Translations under genes and position numbers: made by a program | The notes under the pieces: generated by a model | Database searches by the model: none | Told to the model about the DNA's origin: nothing | Seen by the model: the letters and a program-made list of their open reading frames with translations, nothing else | Origin: Monilinia fructicola | Lineage: Eukaryota; Ascomycota; Leotiomycetes; Helotiales; Sclerotiniaceae | Reading direction: 5' to 3' | Assembly: GCA_008692225.1 (NCBI GenBank) | Contig: VICG01000004.1 | Coordinates: forward strand, 2,232,501-2,296,500 | Length of the DNA stretch: 64,000 bases | In this document: positions 36,383 to 48,875 of the stretch, piece after piece | Layout: the number at the start of each line of letters is the position of its first letter | Position numbering within the stretch: the stretch's first letter is position 1

Positions 36383-39300
36383 GTTGTTTCGAGTTGTTAT
36401 ATATTTGTATAAGATCGAAAGAAGATTGTTGGTAATGGAAACAAAAATATACCCCCGGAGAGAGGTGTGCTTGTTTTTGTTTCTTGTGGCGATATAAACG
36501 ACACGAATATTTGAATCGAGGTGTGTTATTTCTGATACCGATAGAAACGATAACGAATCGTGGAGTAAAGAGGTGTATAGGTTGGGTTCCTGTAGCCGAT
36601 CGAAACGACAAAGGAGCTTAAAATTTGATGAACTATTGCAGCGTAAGTAGTTGCTCACTTCTCATTCGCTTTGATGAACTTCAAATGATGTCACCAGAGC
36701 GAAAAACACAGATAGAGACCACTTACAGATGAAGAGCCGGGATAATTTCGAGGTGCTTCTGGTGACAATTTAAGGTCACGGAAACTGAAAAGTGTTTGGT
36801 TCAACCTATTGCGACGTAAGAAACTACTCAGGTTCCAGGGAACACCATCAGAGTGGAGAATGATGGTACTTACAGATCGAACTTATTGGAAGAAGAAAGG
36901 AAGTTGATTAGAAGAGCTACGCTGAGAGTTAGTCATGCAGTCTTCGATCTTGGTGTGTCTTGAGAGTGTGTTGAACGAGAAAGATGTGAGTTGAGTGGAT
37001 AAACTATGAGCGGCAGAGGTGTGTGTCTCAAGATGAAGAGATGAGGGAGGAACATATATCAGGGGTTTATGTGTAAAATTGAGCATGTTTCTTGAGGAAA
37101 AGTGGAACATTTTGTTACAGAGATGATGAGTGCAAGTATAAAGATCTGTCTTTGAAGAAAATATTGAGTTCAATGAGTATTAGGGAGAATTCCAAGAGTG
37201 GTGATGAGAAGAGCTGGGGAGTGTGAAGGTAGGCGAAGCTCAAAATCAGTTTAAGAGGGTTGACTTACTAAGTGCTGTAGTGATTACGATCTTTATCAAC
37301 AGAATTGACTTCTGAGAAAATCCTGTTGGGACGAAAGTCAGTATTTTTGGTCTTGGCATCAATGTCTAAGAAGAAGCAGTTGTTTCTTCACCAAAGGTCT
37401 ATGGCAAAGGATCGCGATATTGAATGCGGAGATATCGGGGATGGAACTTACTTCAGATTACTGGCACTTGAATTGTCTGTGTAAAAGGCCTGTGAAGATT
37501 ATAAGTTGTTGATCGATCTATGGTTTCTTCAGTGGTGAAATAGAACGTCGAGGGACTTTGATTTTTGCGGAAGTTTGAGAAAGACGCGAGTGCAGTCTTA
37601 TATATAATGGGTTTGAAGTACTCACAATAGAAAGCAGAAAGAATTTTCTCGCGAAAGCGATGTGTCAAAAAGAGTGTGGTTGTTATTGTCGTTCCCAAAG
37701 TTGTATTGTGTTTTGTCGAAAGTGGTTATTGTGCGAGAGAACAATAAGGTTGAAGTTTTATAGTCGGTTGCTGTCTTGCAACGAGGCTCGACAATCACAA
37801 TCCTTAACCGAGCGAATAGTATCACAAGCAATTCAGGGCTCCTAACGTCTTTTTTCTTGTGGCCTTGCTTTACGTGGTATGAAAATAGAAGGAGTGCCTT
37901 AGGGTTGAAGTGTTTTGACAGCAGCAAGGTTCCCCATAAGCTGGATATGTTGGTGAACCGAAGCTAGGAATGGCTTTCAATAGATATTAACTATACCCTC
38001 ATCATGACAATCAAACCCTCTCTCAATTTACCCATCAATTATGAACATCGAGCATGTTTACTTACTCTCGTGAACCTCTTGATCTGCTTGTGAGAACCAT
38101 CTGTGCCACACTAAAACCTCCCTTTCCAGGTACCACATTCAACCTACAATTCTATTGTCTGGAATCTCCATGTACTTCATAACGGTCGGTTGGCTTCTAT
38201 GCAATTTTGTTCCTCTTTCCCTTTGCTAACATGTTCCTATAGTGCGGCTCGCGGACCTCAGAACATTTCAACTATATACAGCTTGGAGGTGGCTAAAACA
38301 GTGCATATCACTGAGATGAGTTAGAGTGAGAAGCTGGACTATATTTGACAAGATTGTAAAGAAGAGCATGGGGAAAAGCAAGGAGAAGTTATATCATTCT
38401 TATGCACATTAGGGTGGCAAGGAGAGGGGGTTTGAGGACGGCCCAGAAGCAACCTTCGCTGCAGAACGTGGCAATACAACACAGTCGTAGCCGGTAATGA
38501 AATATGAATACTGCCTAACGGTGACCAACTTGTCTTGACTCTGTTCCTGTTCATCCTGGGTTAGAGTTTAAAGCAGGCAGGGCCCACCGTCCGCACCGGG
38601 TCCAGTGCGCTCTTGATGTCCAATTCGTACAAGATCCATGGGGAAATGTACCTTTCAAGCTAGGTCGTACTCAACACTGCGGTAAGCTTATAAGACTGAT
38701 GGCTTCTATTTGACGGACAAACGTTGATCATCATTATAGAGTCATTCTGGGTGTTGAACTGGAGGTGTGGTATGATATGAAGGTAAGGGAAAGTAATATC
38801 AGGACTATGTTTTCTGCTAAGAAAAAGATGAGAGGGGGGGTGGGGGTGGGTTCCTCTATTGATACTTTCTTCGGGCCCTCCAGATAGCATAATTTGGACC
38901 AACGAGTGTGCGGTCTCGGCAGTTATGAGGTAAGAATGAAGGAGAAGGCGGGGAAAGGGGGTTACTGTGGGGGGCATGGGAGAGTCAGGTGAATACATCA
39001 AGAACCATGAGGTAAAACCCCTATTTCGAACGTTTTGCTAACATGTCGATCTTACAGCTCAACGACAACTCATATCAGCTCATGGTTCATATGATGATCA
39101 ATACTCGTTGCGAAAGTTATACATACATACACTTCTGCAGCTTGCAAAAGTACATATACACACTTGATACCAGGCCTTCTCTCTGGATTTCTACAATTCC
39201 TTCCGTAACCGCTTCGACTTCCATGGCCGGCTGATCTCCAAACTTTTTGTCAAGGAAACGGGGAGAATGTGGAAGCTTGTGCGCGGACAGAGATGGTATC

Positions 39301-40831
39301 TGGTTGTTCTTTGAGCCATTTGACAGGCCAAAGAGTACAGGCCCAGAAACATACACTTACAAATAAGAGCTGAAATATGATACCTACTACAATCACACAA
39401 TGGCAATTTTGGAGAGCTTCGAAAAAGTATGATCAACCTAAAGCCAGTGAGTGACTCGGAAGCATATCAGGACTGCAGAGGCACTTCCAGAGATACCGCA
39501 TGGGTTCCTTTGGAAGAATACTACATTTGACTATCAAAATGCATTCTCTATGGTCCCTGGCCCCAGTCTCTCTATCTACATCTCTGGATCTGAGATATTG
39601 CTATAGCTCACATCTTGGTTTCCCAGTAAACATCATGCGAAGCTGCGACCTTTCTAACATTCTCGAGCACAGGCGATGAACAGAGATGAGATACGGTTGC
39701 ACTTTGAGTGGCACGACAGTACGCGATACATCACCGCCAGAATGCAATATCTCTTCATTCTGTGCACCCCCAGCTCTACAAGATTGCTCCTTCGACGCTC
39801 GGTCGTTTGCTTTACATGATACGCGTGCCCTTTAGAATTTGCCCTTTTACATACTCGGAAAGGAAGAATGACGACATGCGTGATTTGAAGTCACCTGCTA
39901 CGATGTTCCTGCAAGTGGTGAAGATGATGATACGCGTGGCGGCTGGCAGTTTATGGGGTCTTCTCTACATTATACCACTATGCATAGAATGCCGATATGT
40001 GGCATAGCGTGTTCTGCAAAACAAGTTCGACCGCTCCGCTATATCAGGAACATGAACAGATCACACGGTTAGCCTCCTGCATGACACCCCCCTGATTGAC
40101 ACATTGCTTCCGCCCTCACCTACCTTCTCTCCTCGCTCGAAAGACGAGGTCGAACTAACGCCCACTATTCACAGGGTCTCGCACTCTTCTATCTTATATT
40201 CTCTCCTCCCCCACATGTCTTACTTCTGTAACGCTCACAAAACCAACTCTTGAGCCAAAAGAGCGACGCCAGCTCACGATTACAGCTACAATACTGCATA
40301 TCGGTGGATCATAACAATAAGGAACCCAAGATGCTCGTACACAACATCCACCAGCATCATGCAAGAAGCTCCCATCCATATATATACACGCCCCATTTCC
40401 CCCATCTTAATCACTCCTCGCTGCAACGACGCACAAACCAGGAGCGAAGATGTATGAAATCTCCTAGATCACCTCTCCTTCACTTTATCCCAGCACCATC
40501 TTTGCCCAATTTCATGCTCCTCTTACTTTTCCCCTCCCCCAAAACCGAAGATATTTCCGTGGACTTGTATCTCGTATCTTATTGCTTCTGGGATTTCCTT
40601 GGAAAATGCGACAGGACTATCATCCGATTCAAGAAGCTTCGACTTATGCCAAGGGGATGTCTACCCAATGAGCTAGATTGAGATATTGTCCAGACTATTT
40701 CGAATGTTCGGGTATCAAGAGAGAATCACAAACACGGATGGTAATAAGACTAGCAGTTATTTTTGCAAGAGTGGGAAGATTTCACTGTTATTCAAATTTA
40801 TCAATGGCCGAAACCCATCCAGATACGCTCT
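36383..40831. other. intergenic with clustered splice-donor motifs; no supportable gene
   Basis: The part next to the 2EXR gene (36383-37700) holds GTAAGT on the minus strand ending at 36726, 36873, 37268 and 37451, plus GTGAGT at 37625, suggesting spliced 5' leader exons or an unrecognised minus-strand gene. From 37.9 to 40.8 kb I see only short frames with no family signature and no major repeat. Confidence 0.4.
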
Positions 40832-42604
40832 TCATCTATACCAAACCCTTTCCAGTAATTCTTGTCCTATCTCTTTGATCAAGACTTCTTTTGGGAATGC
40901 CTTCACTTTGCCCAGAATGGTCTTCTGAGCATCCATACTTTTCAATAAATCCACCATTTCGCCACCTTTCGGGATTCCGAATACCAAGTGGCCAAATGCC
41001 AGTAGATATCCTTTTATTGCTTCTGGTGACTCCTTTTCTTCCTGTATAGCTTCTAACAATGAGGCGGCGAGTTCTATTTGTTCGCTTTCTGGCAATACTT
41101 CTTTATGGTCTTCTATGCGGAGACTTGAATTGGCAAATGCAATGTTGAAAGCAAGACTTGCGGCTGCGACGCGAACGTTATGATGCGCATCGTCAAGTAG
41201 TGACGTGGTGATTAGTTGAACAAGTGGGTGGGTAAGGGTCGGGCAACCGAGAATGTGCTGAGGGTATAGGGGACTTGTAAATAAATTGCAGGCCGCTTGG
41301 AGTGCTACTAGACGGAGTGAGTATGGGCAATCATTGAGACTATTGATATACGTGAAGAGGGGAGCAATAGTTTTGTGATTTTTTTCTTCGGCATAGTAAC
41401 CGCTAAGCCGGGGATCCACAAGAGCACATCGAAGGAGGTCAACGATTGTGAAGATGGTCTCAATTGGTAATTTGGAGGGAAGTTCTCTTAAAAACCAACT
41501 GAAAGCATCAAGGTCCGGAAGATGATTCTGTGCTGCAGGTTTTGACTGCCCATTTGAGACAAAATACAGGACTCCTTTGACTGAAGGATTATCAGCCGCA
41601 GGTCCCATCTTTGCCTTGAGCTTTTCAAGTGGTGGAATTTTAGTGTAGATGACTGGCAGAAGCTTTGGCTCCCGAAGGGCTGGCAGACGTAAAGATTCAT
41701 GTGCATGAGGTGGAAATGCCATTTGTACGAGAAGTCCCACATTCCCTCTCAGGGATGCTGCATCTCCTCCCGCCCAGCGTCTTTCCTCCTCGCCTCGCAA
41801 GTATGTCGCAAACGAGGGCGTAGCGGTAATATTATACTTCTTGGCAATCTCATAGGACTGGGAGATGTCAACCAGTATTAGGATAGCTTTACGTCCTGCA
41901 TCCTTTGCAAGTTGCTCAAACACAGGATGGAGAGTCTTGCAAGGGGCGCAATTGGGAGAGGTGAAAAAAATGACAGCGCATTTCTTCTTAGCCGATTTCA
42001 AGAGATTATCCAATTCAGTAGATGTTCCCGCATGCCGGACTTTGGACATCGATGCTTGCTTCTGTGGATCTTCTGAGTTTTGTATACCCAAAAGGCCGCC
42101 ATTGTTCATACTACTCAAGGTAACATAATCATTGAAGTGCGGTTGAATCATTCTGCCAAATGGGGTATTGAGTACCGTCTCTGGGAGATTCGTAATATAT
42201 TCAGGAATTCCGTGGCCAATCAAAAAAGTAGCAAAATCGTTCGAAAAGTTGTTGCAGTTGTGTTTCCAGAGATCATATGCCTATACACGATGAGCTCATG
42301 ACCAGAGACGGAATGTAACCGGGGAATTCACCTCGAAGGAATAGATTTCTTTCAGGGAGTCGAGATATTCTAGAATCACATCCATAGGCAAGTCTGTTCT
42401 GCCTAGTTCTAGAACCTGCAATGGTTTGCCCAGATGAGTTGACCCAGGTTTGACAGTCTTGATTCCTCCATCGTAGGTATATTCGATACCCCCGAACACG
42501 ACTGAAGTATGATAGACAGCGTCAATTTGAACACCCAAGAAAGCCCCTGAGAAGTTGCGCGCTAGGCCCTTTGATAGATCATATATGTATAGCTGGACGT
42601 TCAT
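40832..42604 (-). CDS. DeSI (PPPDE) peptidase - thioredoxin - PUL domain fusion protein, 573 aa
   Basis: Exons 42604-42332 and 42280-40832; the 51-nt intron runs from GTGAAT to TATAG and falls at SFE/AYDLW. Residues 1-150 are a PPPDE/DeSI peptidase fold with catalytic His32 (AVYHTSVVFGG) and Cys100 (KHNCNNFSNDF); this family removes SUMO or ubiquitin-like modifiers. A thioredoxin domain follows, with CAPC at residues 202-205 (FFTSPNCAPCK) and the cis-proline segment TATPSFATY. The last about 270 residues are a helical PUL domain (LRCALVDPRLSGYY, VAAASLAFNIAF), which in Ufd3/PLAA-type proteins binds Cdc48. All catalytic residues are present, so the protein should be active. The architecture points to Cdc48-linked handling of modified proteins, coupled to redox chemistry. 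That linkage is inferred. Confidence 0.9.
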
Positions 42605-43549
42605 TGTTAACTTGCTGTTATTGCTGAGTAGGTAGTTGATAGTAAGATGCGGATTAGAAATAGGAGACAGAAAATAGGATCAGCGCACGTTAGTAGAGGG
42701 AGATTGAGAGAGAAAGTAACAAGAAAAGAGGAATAGAAAGCAAACTTAGGGGATCTATTGTGATAACATCATTAGCAAATTCATGTAGGGTGTGAAGACT
42801 GTTTTGAACCATTCATTCTACTGGCTAGGTAAGGTTATTATTAGGAATGCAGGTGAAGCAGAGCGTCATGGAGAACCGTATCGAAGGCAACTTCGAGCTG
42901 ACGATATACGGAGGAGTTACTTATTTATCATCCACTACAGGTAGCGAAGGGAAGCAAGACTTGATTACGTAATAGACAGGCGAGACATGGATTCGATGGA
43001 AAGGGTGTGTTTTTAGATGATTACTAACGATCAACTTTCCCGATAAGCTGAAAATTAAAGTTTGAAATCTTTATCATTGATTATTGATATCTCCACACCC
43101 CACCAACATCCCCTCACGTGCGTGCCCCTTCACTCTAAACAGGTAAGCAATCAATCAATCAATCAATCAATCAACCGTCCAATCAATCAACCATCCAGTC
43201 ATCCAATCACTTCATATGTTATCGCCGCCTCAATACCAAATTTATTATTATTATTATTATTATTAGCCACAAGTCCTCAAATTTCATGCAAGGGTACAGT
43301 GGACAAGACTGCTGTCCCCTATTCCATTTCCCATTTCTATTTTTTGCCCTTACTTAAGGTTCCAGATTCCAAGATTATTTATTTTATCCCGTCTACCTCT
43401 TTCCTTCTTACCAATTACGCCAAAGGGATTTGGAACTTCGCCAATCCTTTTCATTTGAACCTTTTCACTCGCTCTTTTTACTACTTGTAGATTGATTTGA
43501 GTCGGTAGTAAGTCTAAGGTGCTTAGTTCTACTGGTCGCTCTTTCGCAG
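42605..43549. promoter_or_regulatory. shared divergent upstream region
   Basis: A 945-bp gap between the divergent DeSI-Trx-PUL (-) and GDA1 (+) starts, so it must carry both promoters. It holds a (CAAT)n run near 43146-43175 and a (TTA)n run near 43240-43265. No specific factor site is assigned. Confidence 0.5.
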
Positions 43550-45322
43550 ATGCGACGTACTTCTGTCTCTCTCCCATCGAAGAGTACACCACACGATCCT
43601 CACGAGAAACTAGCAAGATATAGTAACTTGGGCGCAAACAAGAGCGCCTCTTACAAACTGGAGAAATCAAAGAACGGCAGGATGACCCAAAGTCAGCGGT
43701 CAAGATACTTGAAGACCGGAGGAATCCTGCTCTTCGTCATCTTCTTATTCTATTATCTGTCCCCTAGTGGAACGCAGGTATCAAACACTGGTACGTTGCA
43801 ATGATAAGTCTAATGTAACATTTTCTAACATGCAATGAAATAGTTGGAAATGCCGTTGGTGCAGTGAAAGGTGGAAATGATGGACAATCGCCATCCGACT
43901 CGACATATGGGACAACGAAGTGCTCGAAATCCTTTAGCAAGTCGAAACCGATTGTTCAATACGCCATCATGATTGATGCTGGCAGTACCGGATCTCGAGT
44001 TCACGTATATAAATTCAATAACTGTGGTCCTACACCAGAATTGGAGCATGAGGAATTCAAAATGACCGAAAAGAAAGAGGGTGGTTCTGGATTGAGCTCG
44101 TATGGAGCCGATGCTGAAGGCGCTGCAAAAAGTCTCGATATTCTTATGGATGTTGCAGTGAAGACTGTTCCTGACGCACTCAAGTCTTGCACTCCTGTGG
44201 CTGTTAAAGCTACAGCTGGTTTACGAAAACTTGGCCCGGAATTGAGCGCCAACATTCTCAAGGCTGTTCGTACCAGATTGGAGACTGTCTATCCTTTCGC
44301 GGTCGTATCAGATGAAAAGGGTGGCGTCCAAGTTATGGACGGTACTGACGAGGGCGTATACGCTTGGATCACTACAAACTTTTTACTCGGTAACATTGGT
44401 GGCCCAGCTCCTGGAGATACTGCAGCGGTATTCGATCTTGGTGGAGGTTCTACCCAGGTTGTCTTTGAACCAAAGTACAAACTGCCCGAGAAGATGGCTG
44501 AAGGTGATCATAAATACAAGCTTACTTTTGGCGGAAGAGATTTCGAGCTTTACCAACATTCTCATTTGGGTTATGGTCTCATGGCAGCCCGTGAAACAAT
44601 CCACAAGACTCTTATCGATGATGTTCATGCTGCTAATCCTTCAGATCTTTCCTGGACCGCATCACCAATCGTCAACCCTTGTATTGCACCAGGCATGAAC
44701 CGTTCGGTCGATATTGCATTCGATGAGAAACATCCTCTTCGTGCTAAGTTGGGAGAGAAAAATCAATTCATCATGAAGGGACCCTCTTCCCCATCTCCAG
44801 CTCAATGTCGCAAGCTTGCAGAGAAGATGTTGTTCAAGGAAGCCGAGTGCAAAATTGCACCTTGCTCCTTCAACGGTGTTCATCAACCTTCTTTGGAAAA
44901 GACATTCCAACATGAGGATGTCTACACCTTCTCATACTTCTTTGACCGTACCGACCCTCTCGGAATGCCAGAATCCTTTACTCTACGGGAATTACATGAA
45001 CTTACAAGCCAAGTCTGTGGTGGCGCATCTCACTGGGATATGTTTACCAGCGTTCCTGATGCTATCAAAGAATTGAAAGACAGACCCGAATGGTGCCTTG
45101 ATTTGAATTTCATGATGGCTTTGTTGCATACAGGTTACGAAATGCCAATTGATAGAGAGGTCAAGATTGCAAAGAAGCTCAAGGGTAATGAGCTTGGATG
45201 GTGTCTTGGTGCTAGGTATGTTCTGTTCCGCCCTCTTCTTTATATTCTATCTAACAATCAACAGTCTCCCATTACTCGAGGCTGGTTCCGGATGGAAATG
45301 TCGTGTTAAGGAAATCTCATAG
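43550..45322 (+). CDS. gda1: Golgi guanosine/nucleoside diphosphatase (GDA1/CD39 family), 556 aa
   Basis: Hydrolyses GDP/UDP to the monophosphate in the Golgi lumen, which sustains nucleotide-sugar exchange during glycosylation. Exons are 43550-43790, 43844-45215 and 45265-45322. Introns of 53 and 49 nt have donors GTACGT and GTATGT, branch sites TCTAAC and acceptors TAG and CAG; the sum is 557 codons in frame. This is a type II membrane protein: a basic cytosolic N-terminus, a membrane span at about residues 57-71 (GGILLFVIFLFYYL), a short stem, then apyrase-conserved regions: ACR1 IDAGSTGSRVHVY (about 124), ACR2 KATAGLRKLG, ACR3 DGTDEGVYAWITTNFLLG and ACR4 AVFDLGGGSTQVVFE (about 275). The last exon restores the tail SLPLLEAGSGWKCRVKEIS; without splicing, the frame ends wrongly after intron 2. 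Length is close to yeast Gda1. Confidence 0.94.
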
Positions 45323-45849
45323 ATGGTCATATAATGAGCCACTAGATATGTATGATTCATGGATGATTGGCGTAACGAGGGAATTGACTTTGAGACATCA
45401 ATTAAAACTTAGAGGTATCAAAGCTGTGTCTTTATAAATTGGCTTCGATCACATATATAATTCATCACATTTTTATGCTTCCTCAGTCATCGTGAGATAT
45501 CTAACTCTGGGTTTGCTTCTGCTAGATATCATTCGATCCAGGAAACCAAATGCATCAAACAGTTTCTGCAGCCATGCACGTCATCATATGAGGACGAATA
45601 TTCAGAGTTGCACAAATGGAAGATCCCCTAATTAATTGGCGAATCGCTCTCATGGGAACCGTTTTAGGACCCCTTCACGTGATTACCCCTCAGCATTTCC
45701 GCAGGTCGACGTCATCATTAACGTCTGCCCAGCCTAGTGTTAGAACCTCACCAGATGTAGATATATAGTATGGTTCTCAAACAAACTCTTCGCTGATGAT
45801 TATTTCTATGCAAAGATGATGTATTTGCAAGTAAAGCCTCATTAACTCG
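45323..45849. other. intergenic between GDA1 and PEBP genes
   Basis: A 527-bp spacer between two + strand genes, holding the GDA1 3' flank and the PEBP promoter. No repeat or other feature is seen. Confidence 0.6.
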
Positions 45850-46688
45850 ATGAAGATGCAGTTAATCAAATCCCTCACATTTCTCTTGATAGGCTTCCTC
45901 GAGCTCAACTCAGCCCTGGTCATATCTCCAGAATCGTATAATTATGATCTTCATGAATCTAAGAGTATTCATACCAATAAAGCCAACTCCCTAAAAGGAG
46001 TTCAAAAGATGTAAGTTATGAACCACCTCTAATCCAATCCTCTTCATACTAAGATACTGCAGTCTCAAACAAGCAGACATCATCACCGATGTCCTCGATC
46101 CTTTTATTCCCTCCTGTTACCTCGCACCATCCTACTCTTCCAAACCCGTCAAATTGGGAAACACAATCAAACCGTCAAAAACACAAGATGCCCCATCCCT
46201 CCAGATTTTCTGTCCGGGCAAGAAAGAAGTTTCTGGTGGTCTGACTATCATCCTGACGGATCCCGATGCACCCTCGAGAGATGACGATTCCATGTCTGAG
46301 ATGTGTCATTGGATTGCTAGGGTGCCGGCCGTGCTAATTGGAAGACTGGGCGTGGTTGCGGATGTTAACGCGTCGGATTTGCTTGATGTTGTTGATTGTG
46401 GGTCCTCTCTTTCCTGCAAAGTTTGCTGTGGAAGGTGCTAATTCGATGAAAGATAAACCCCCCGCACCACCGAAAGGAACGGGTAAACATCGATATGTGT
46501 TTGTGCTGTTGGAGGGGGCGAATGAGAAGTTGGGGGTTCCGGAGGAGAGGAAACATTGGGGGTTTGAGACGCCCGGGAGTGGGGTGAGGGAGTGGGCGGC
46601 GAGGGAGAAGTTGACGGTCCTGGGGGCGAATTTTCATTATGAGAAATATCATGGGCAGGGGAAGGAAGATGCTAAGTTTGAGATGTAG
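45850..46688 (+). CDS. secreted phosphatidylethanolamine-binding protein (PEBP family), 243 aa
   Basis: Exons 45850-46010, 46063-46397 and 46453-46688 sum to 244 codons in frame. Intron 1 (52 nt) has GTAAGT and CAG. Intron 2 (55 nt) has GTGGGT, a GCTAAT branch and an unusual GAAAG acceptor, and restores the conserved VVDYKPPAPPKGTGKHRYVF. The N-terminus MKMQLIKSLTFLLIGFLELN is a signal peptide (start could also be the second Met). PEBP hallmarks are TDPDAPSRDD ... CHWI at about residue 119 and GKHRYVF at about 176, forming the anion-binding pocket. Relatives include yeast Tfs1, an inhibitor of carboxypeptidase Y; secreted fungal versions are poorly studied. The loop between CHWIARVP and YKPP is unusual in sequence, and a reading slip there cannot be excluded. 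Confidence 0.85.
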
Positions 46689-48875
46689 CTCTGGTTGTGG
46701 GAGGTTGGTGGTGGTTCGGCGAGGTTGTGAATGGCTTAGGGTTGAGGGACTCGATATGTAGGGTATTGGATACGTCTGGTTTTACTGAATGAAATATCGC
46801 TCTTTATTGATTGCTCAGCACGTCACTGTATTTGATCTATGGCAAACTTCCAAAGGCGTTGTTCGTGTCAGCTAATAAGTGTATCTGTATATTCTCTCGA
46901 AGCATGAAACGCCACACCCACCAGCAGTCCTAGACTTCACCACAGAGGAACAATCCACACGCCAAGCACTCCCTTTTTCAAATCCAACCATGCCCCTCAA
47001 AACAGGAAGTAGTATCATCATCCCGACAATAACAAAAACCAGAAAACCTTCCTTCTTCTTCCCCCCTCGATCAAAAACACATGAACATCCCACCCTCACC
47101 CACACCTTCCCGTCCCCAATCTTCACTTCCAACCCTTCACTCCAAACACCCTCCACCACATGCCTCCCAATTACATCTCCCCACCAAGCCCCAACCCTTT
47201 TGTTGCATATCTACAAATTGTAGATCTCAAGATCCCACCCTCAAATGCCTTCCCGCACCAAAGCGAAATGCTTCATTTATGAATCCCTACTCAAAAATTA
47301 GGAGTCTCTGGTGTAAGATACTTTTGATGAGGAGGAAAGGTTTTCATATGGTTTGGTGGGCTATTTGTCGCTGTGTGCTGGACACTTGGCTCAGACTTCA
47401 CTGGGCGAAACCTCGCTTCATTTTGATACACTTTACTTCACTTTCCTCGTCTAATCATTGCGCTTTTGAGAGTTTTTCTTTGCATATCTGTCTTTCTGTC
47501 TGTCTATCGATATCAGATATCAGATATCAAAAATCAAAAATCATGATGCCAGATATGCCAGTCCTGAAAATTTTCTCCAAAATTGAAGTTCACGGGACTT
47601 TTTGATGATTTTGGTTCGGCTCCTCTCGTAGCTGTCGTTGCCCGGATGCTTCTCGTCCTCTCTCTCTTTATCCCCTTGATTAGTTGATCATTCGTAATTC
47701 TTACGCTCTTAAGCCTGGCAGATAGATGTATGATGGAATGCAGTCGCGTCACCTCAAGCTTGCGGTGTATTTGCATGGCGTATTGGAGTCGGTTGCTCTA
47801 TATCATGTGCGGAGTCGGGGAGTATGATGGATGGAGTAGCATGATGCTGGCTATCATCTTTCTTCGAAGCTACGTAGCGGGTTGTTGACGGGGGATCGGC
47901 CATAAGGGTTGTGCATTGGGTGCGGAGAATATTCTGCAGATTGTGGGTAGGGTTCTGGGGGTCGGGAGCGGAGTTTTATTGGATATTAGATGGGGGATAA
48001 TGGAATGGGAAGAAGTCTCCACGTGAGGCTATCGACAAGCTCTTCGGGGGTATGAATTGATATGGCTCGATGCTAGGCAATAGATTGCAGTTGCAAGGTA
48101 AGAAACAGGGTGGGAATCCTGCATGATTTTCTCTGGGCCTCGATCTTGATATCTATACGGCGCGCATAACCTTATAGCTTGAATGGAGTTAAACTGGTAG
48201 TGCATGTTTTGATTCAAATATCTTCTTTTCGCAACGTTCTTTGGGACAGAATCATGATGTTCTTTGAATATCTGGGTAGGGGGTAGTATCTGCAGTATCT
48301 TCAGAGGTGTAAATTTAATGGAGCGCTACTGAAGCATGGAAAATATTCCCTTCTTTACATGATGTAGAAATAAAGATTTCCATGTGACCACAGCTGTGAG
48401 CATAACTCGTTATGACGCCGGTCTTGCGCCTTGGAAGGGGCCTACAATGTATTATGCTTATACCTGTTTGATAAAATGCAGATGTTCATGTGTATGTAGA
48501 TGTAGATGTAGATGATTTTCGATAAATGTGTGACTTTTTGAAGCAAAGACAACAAACTTTTTTGTTGATACAAAAGAAGAAGCAGAACAAGGAACTCTCA
48601 AAGCAGATAACCTCAATCCTTAGCACAGCAATTCCTTCGCATAAATTCAGAATGAGTTAAAGATAAAGGAATCATTCCTTATGGATCAAGCAAGGGCCTT
48701 TGAATGCGTCCATCATACAGATAACTCGAACCTCCACATGTATAATCATGACAGTACGGCATTGATTCACGGTGGTGTTGTGCCACGAAACGAGATCTCA
48801 AGACTTATTCTAAGTTAGTGATGCTCTTCAATAGTACAATTTGATTATTCGATCTTACCAGAACCCTCGAAACAT
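46689..48875. other. intergenic, no supportable gene
   Basis: Frames on both strands at 46872-47223 and 47081-47605 have no family features and biased composition (P/T-rich). A short ATATCAG repeat occurs near 47515-47530 and ATGTAG repeats near 48493-48512. Nothing else is seen. Confidence 0.5.

Noticed and set aside
46330..46397. Frameshift in the PEBP gene after CHWIARVP
   Set aside because: The continuous frame plus intron 2 rejoins the conserved YKPPAPP exactly in phase, so no slip is needed, although the loop is unusual.
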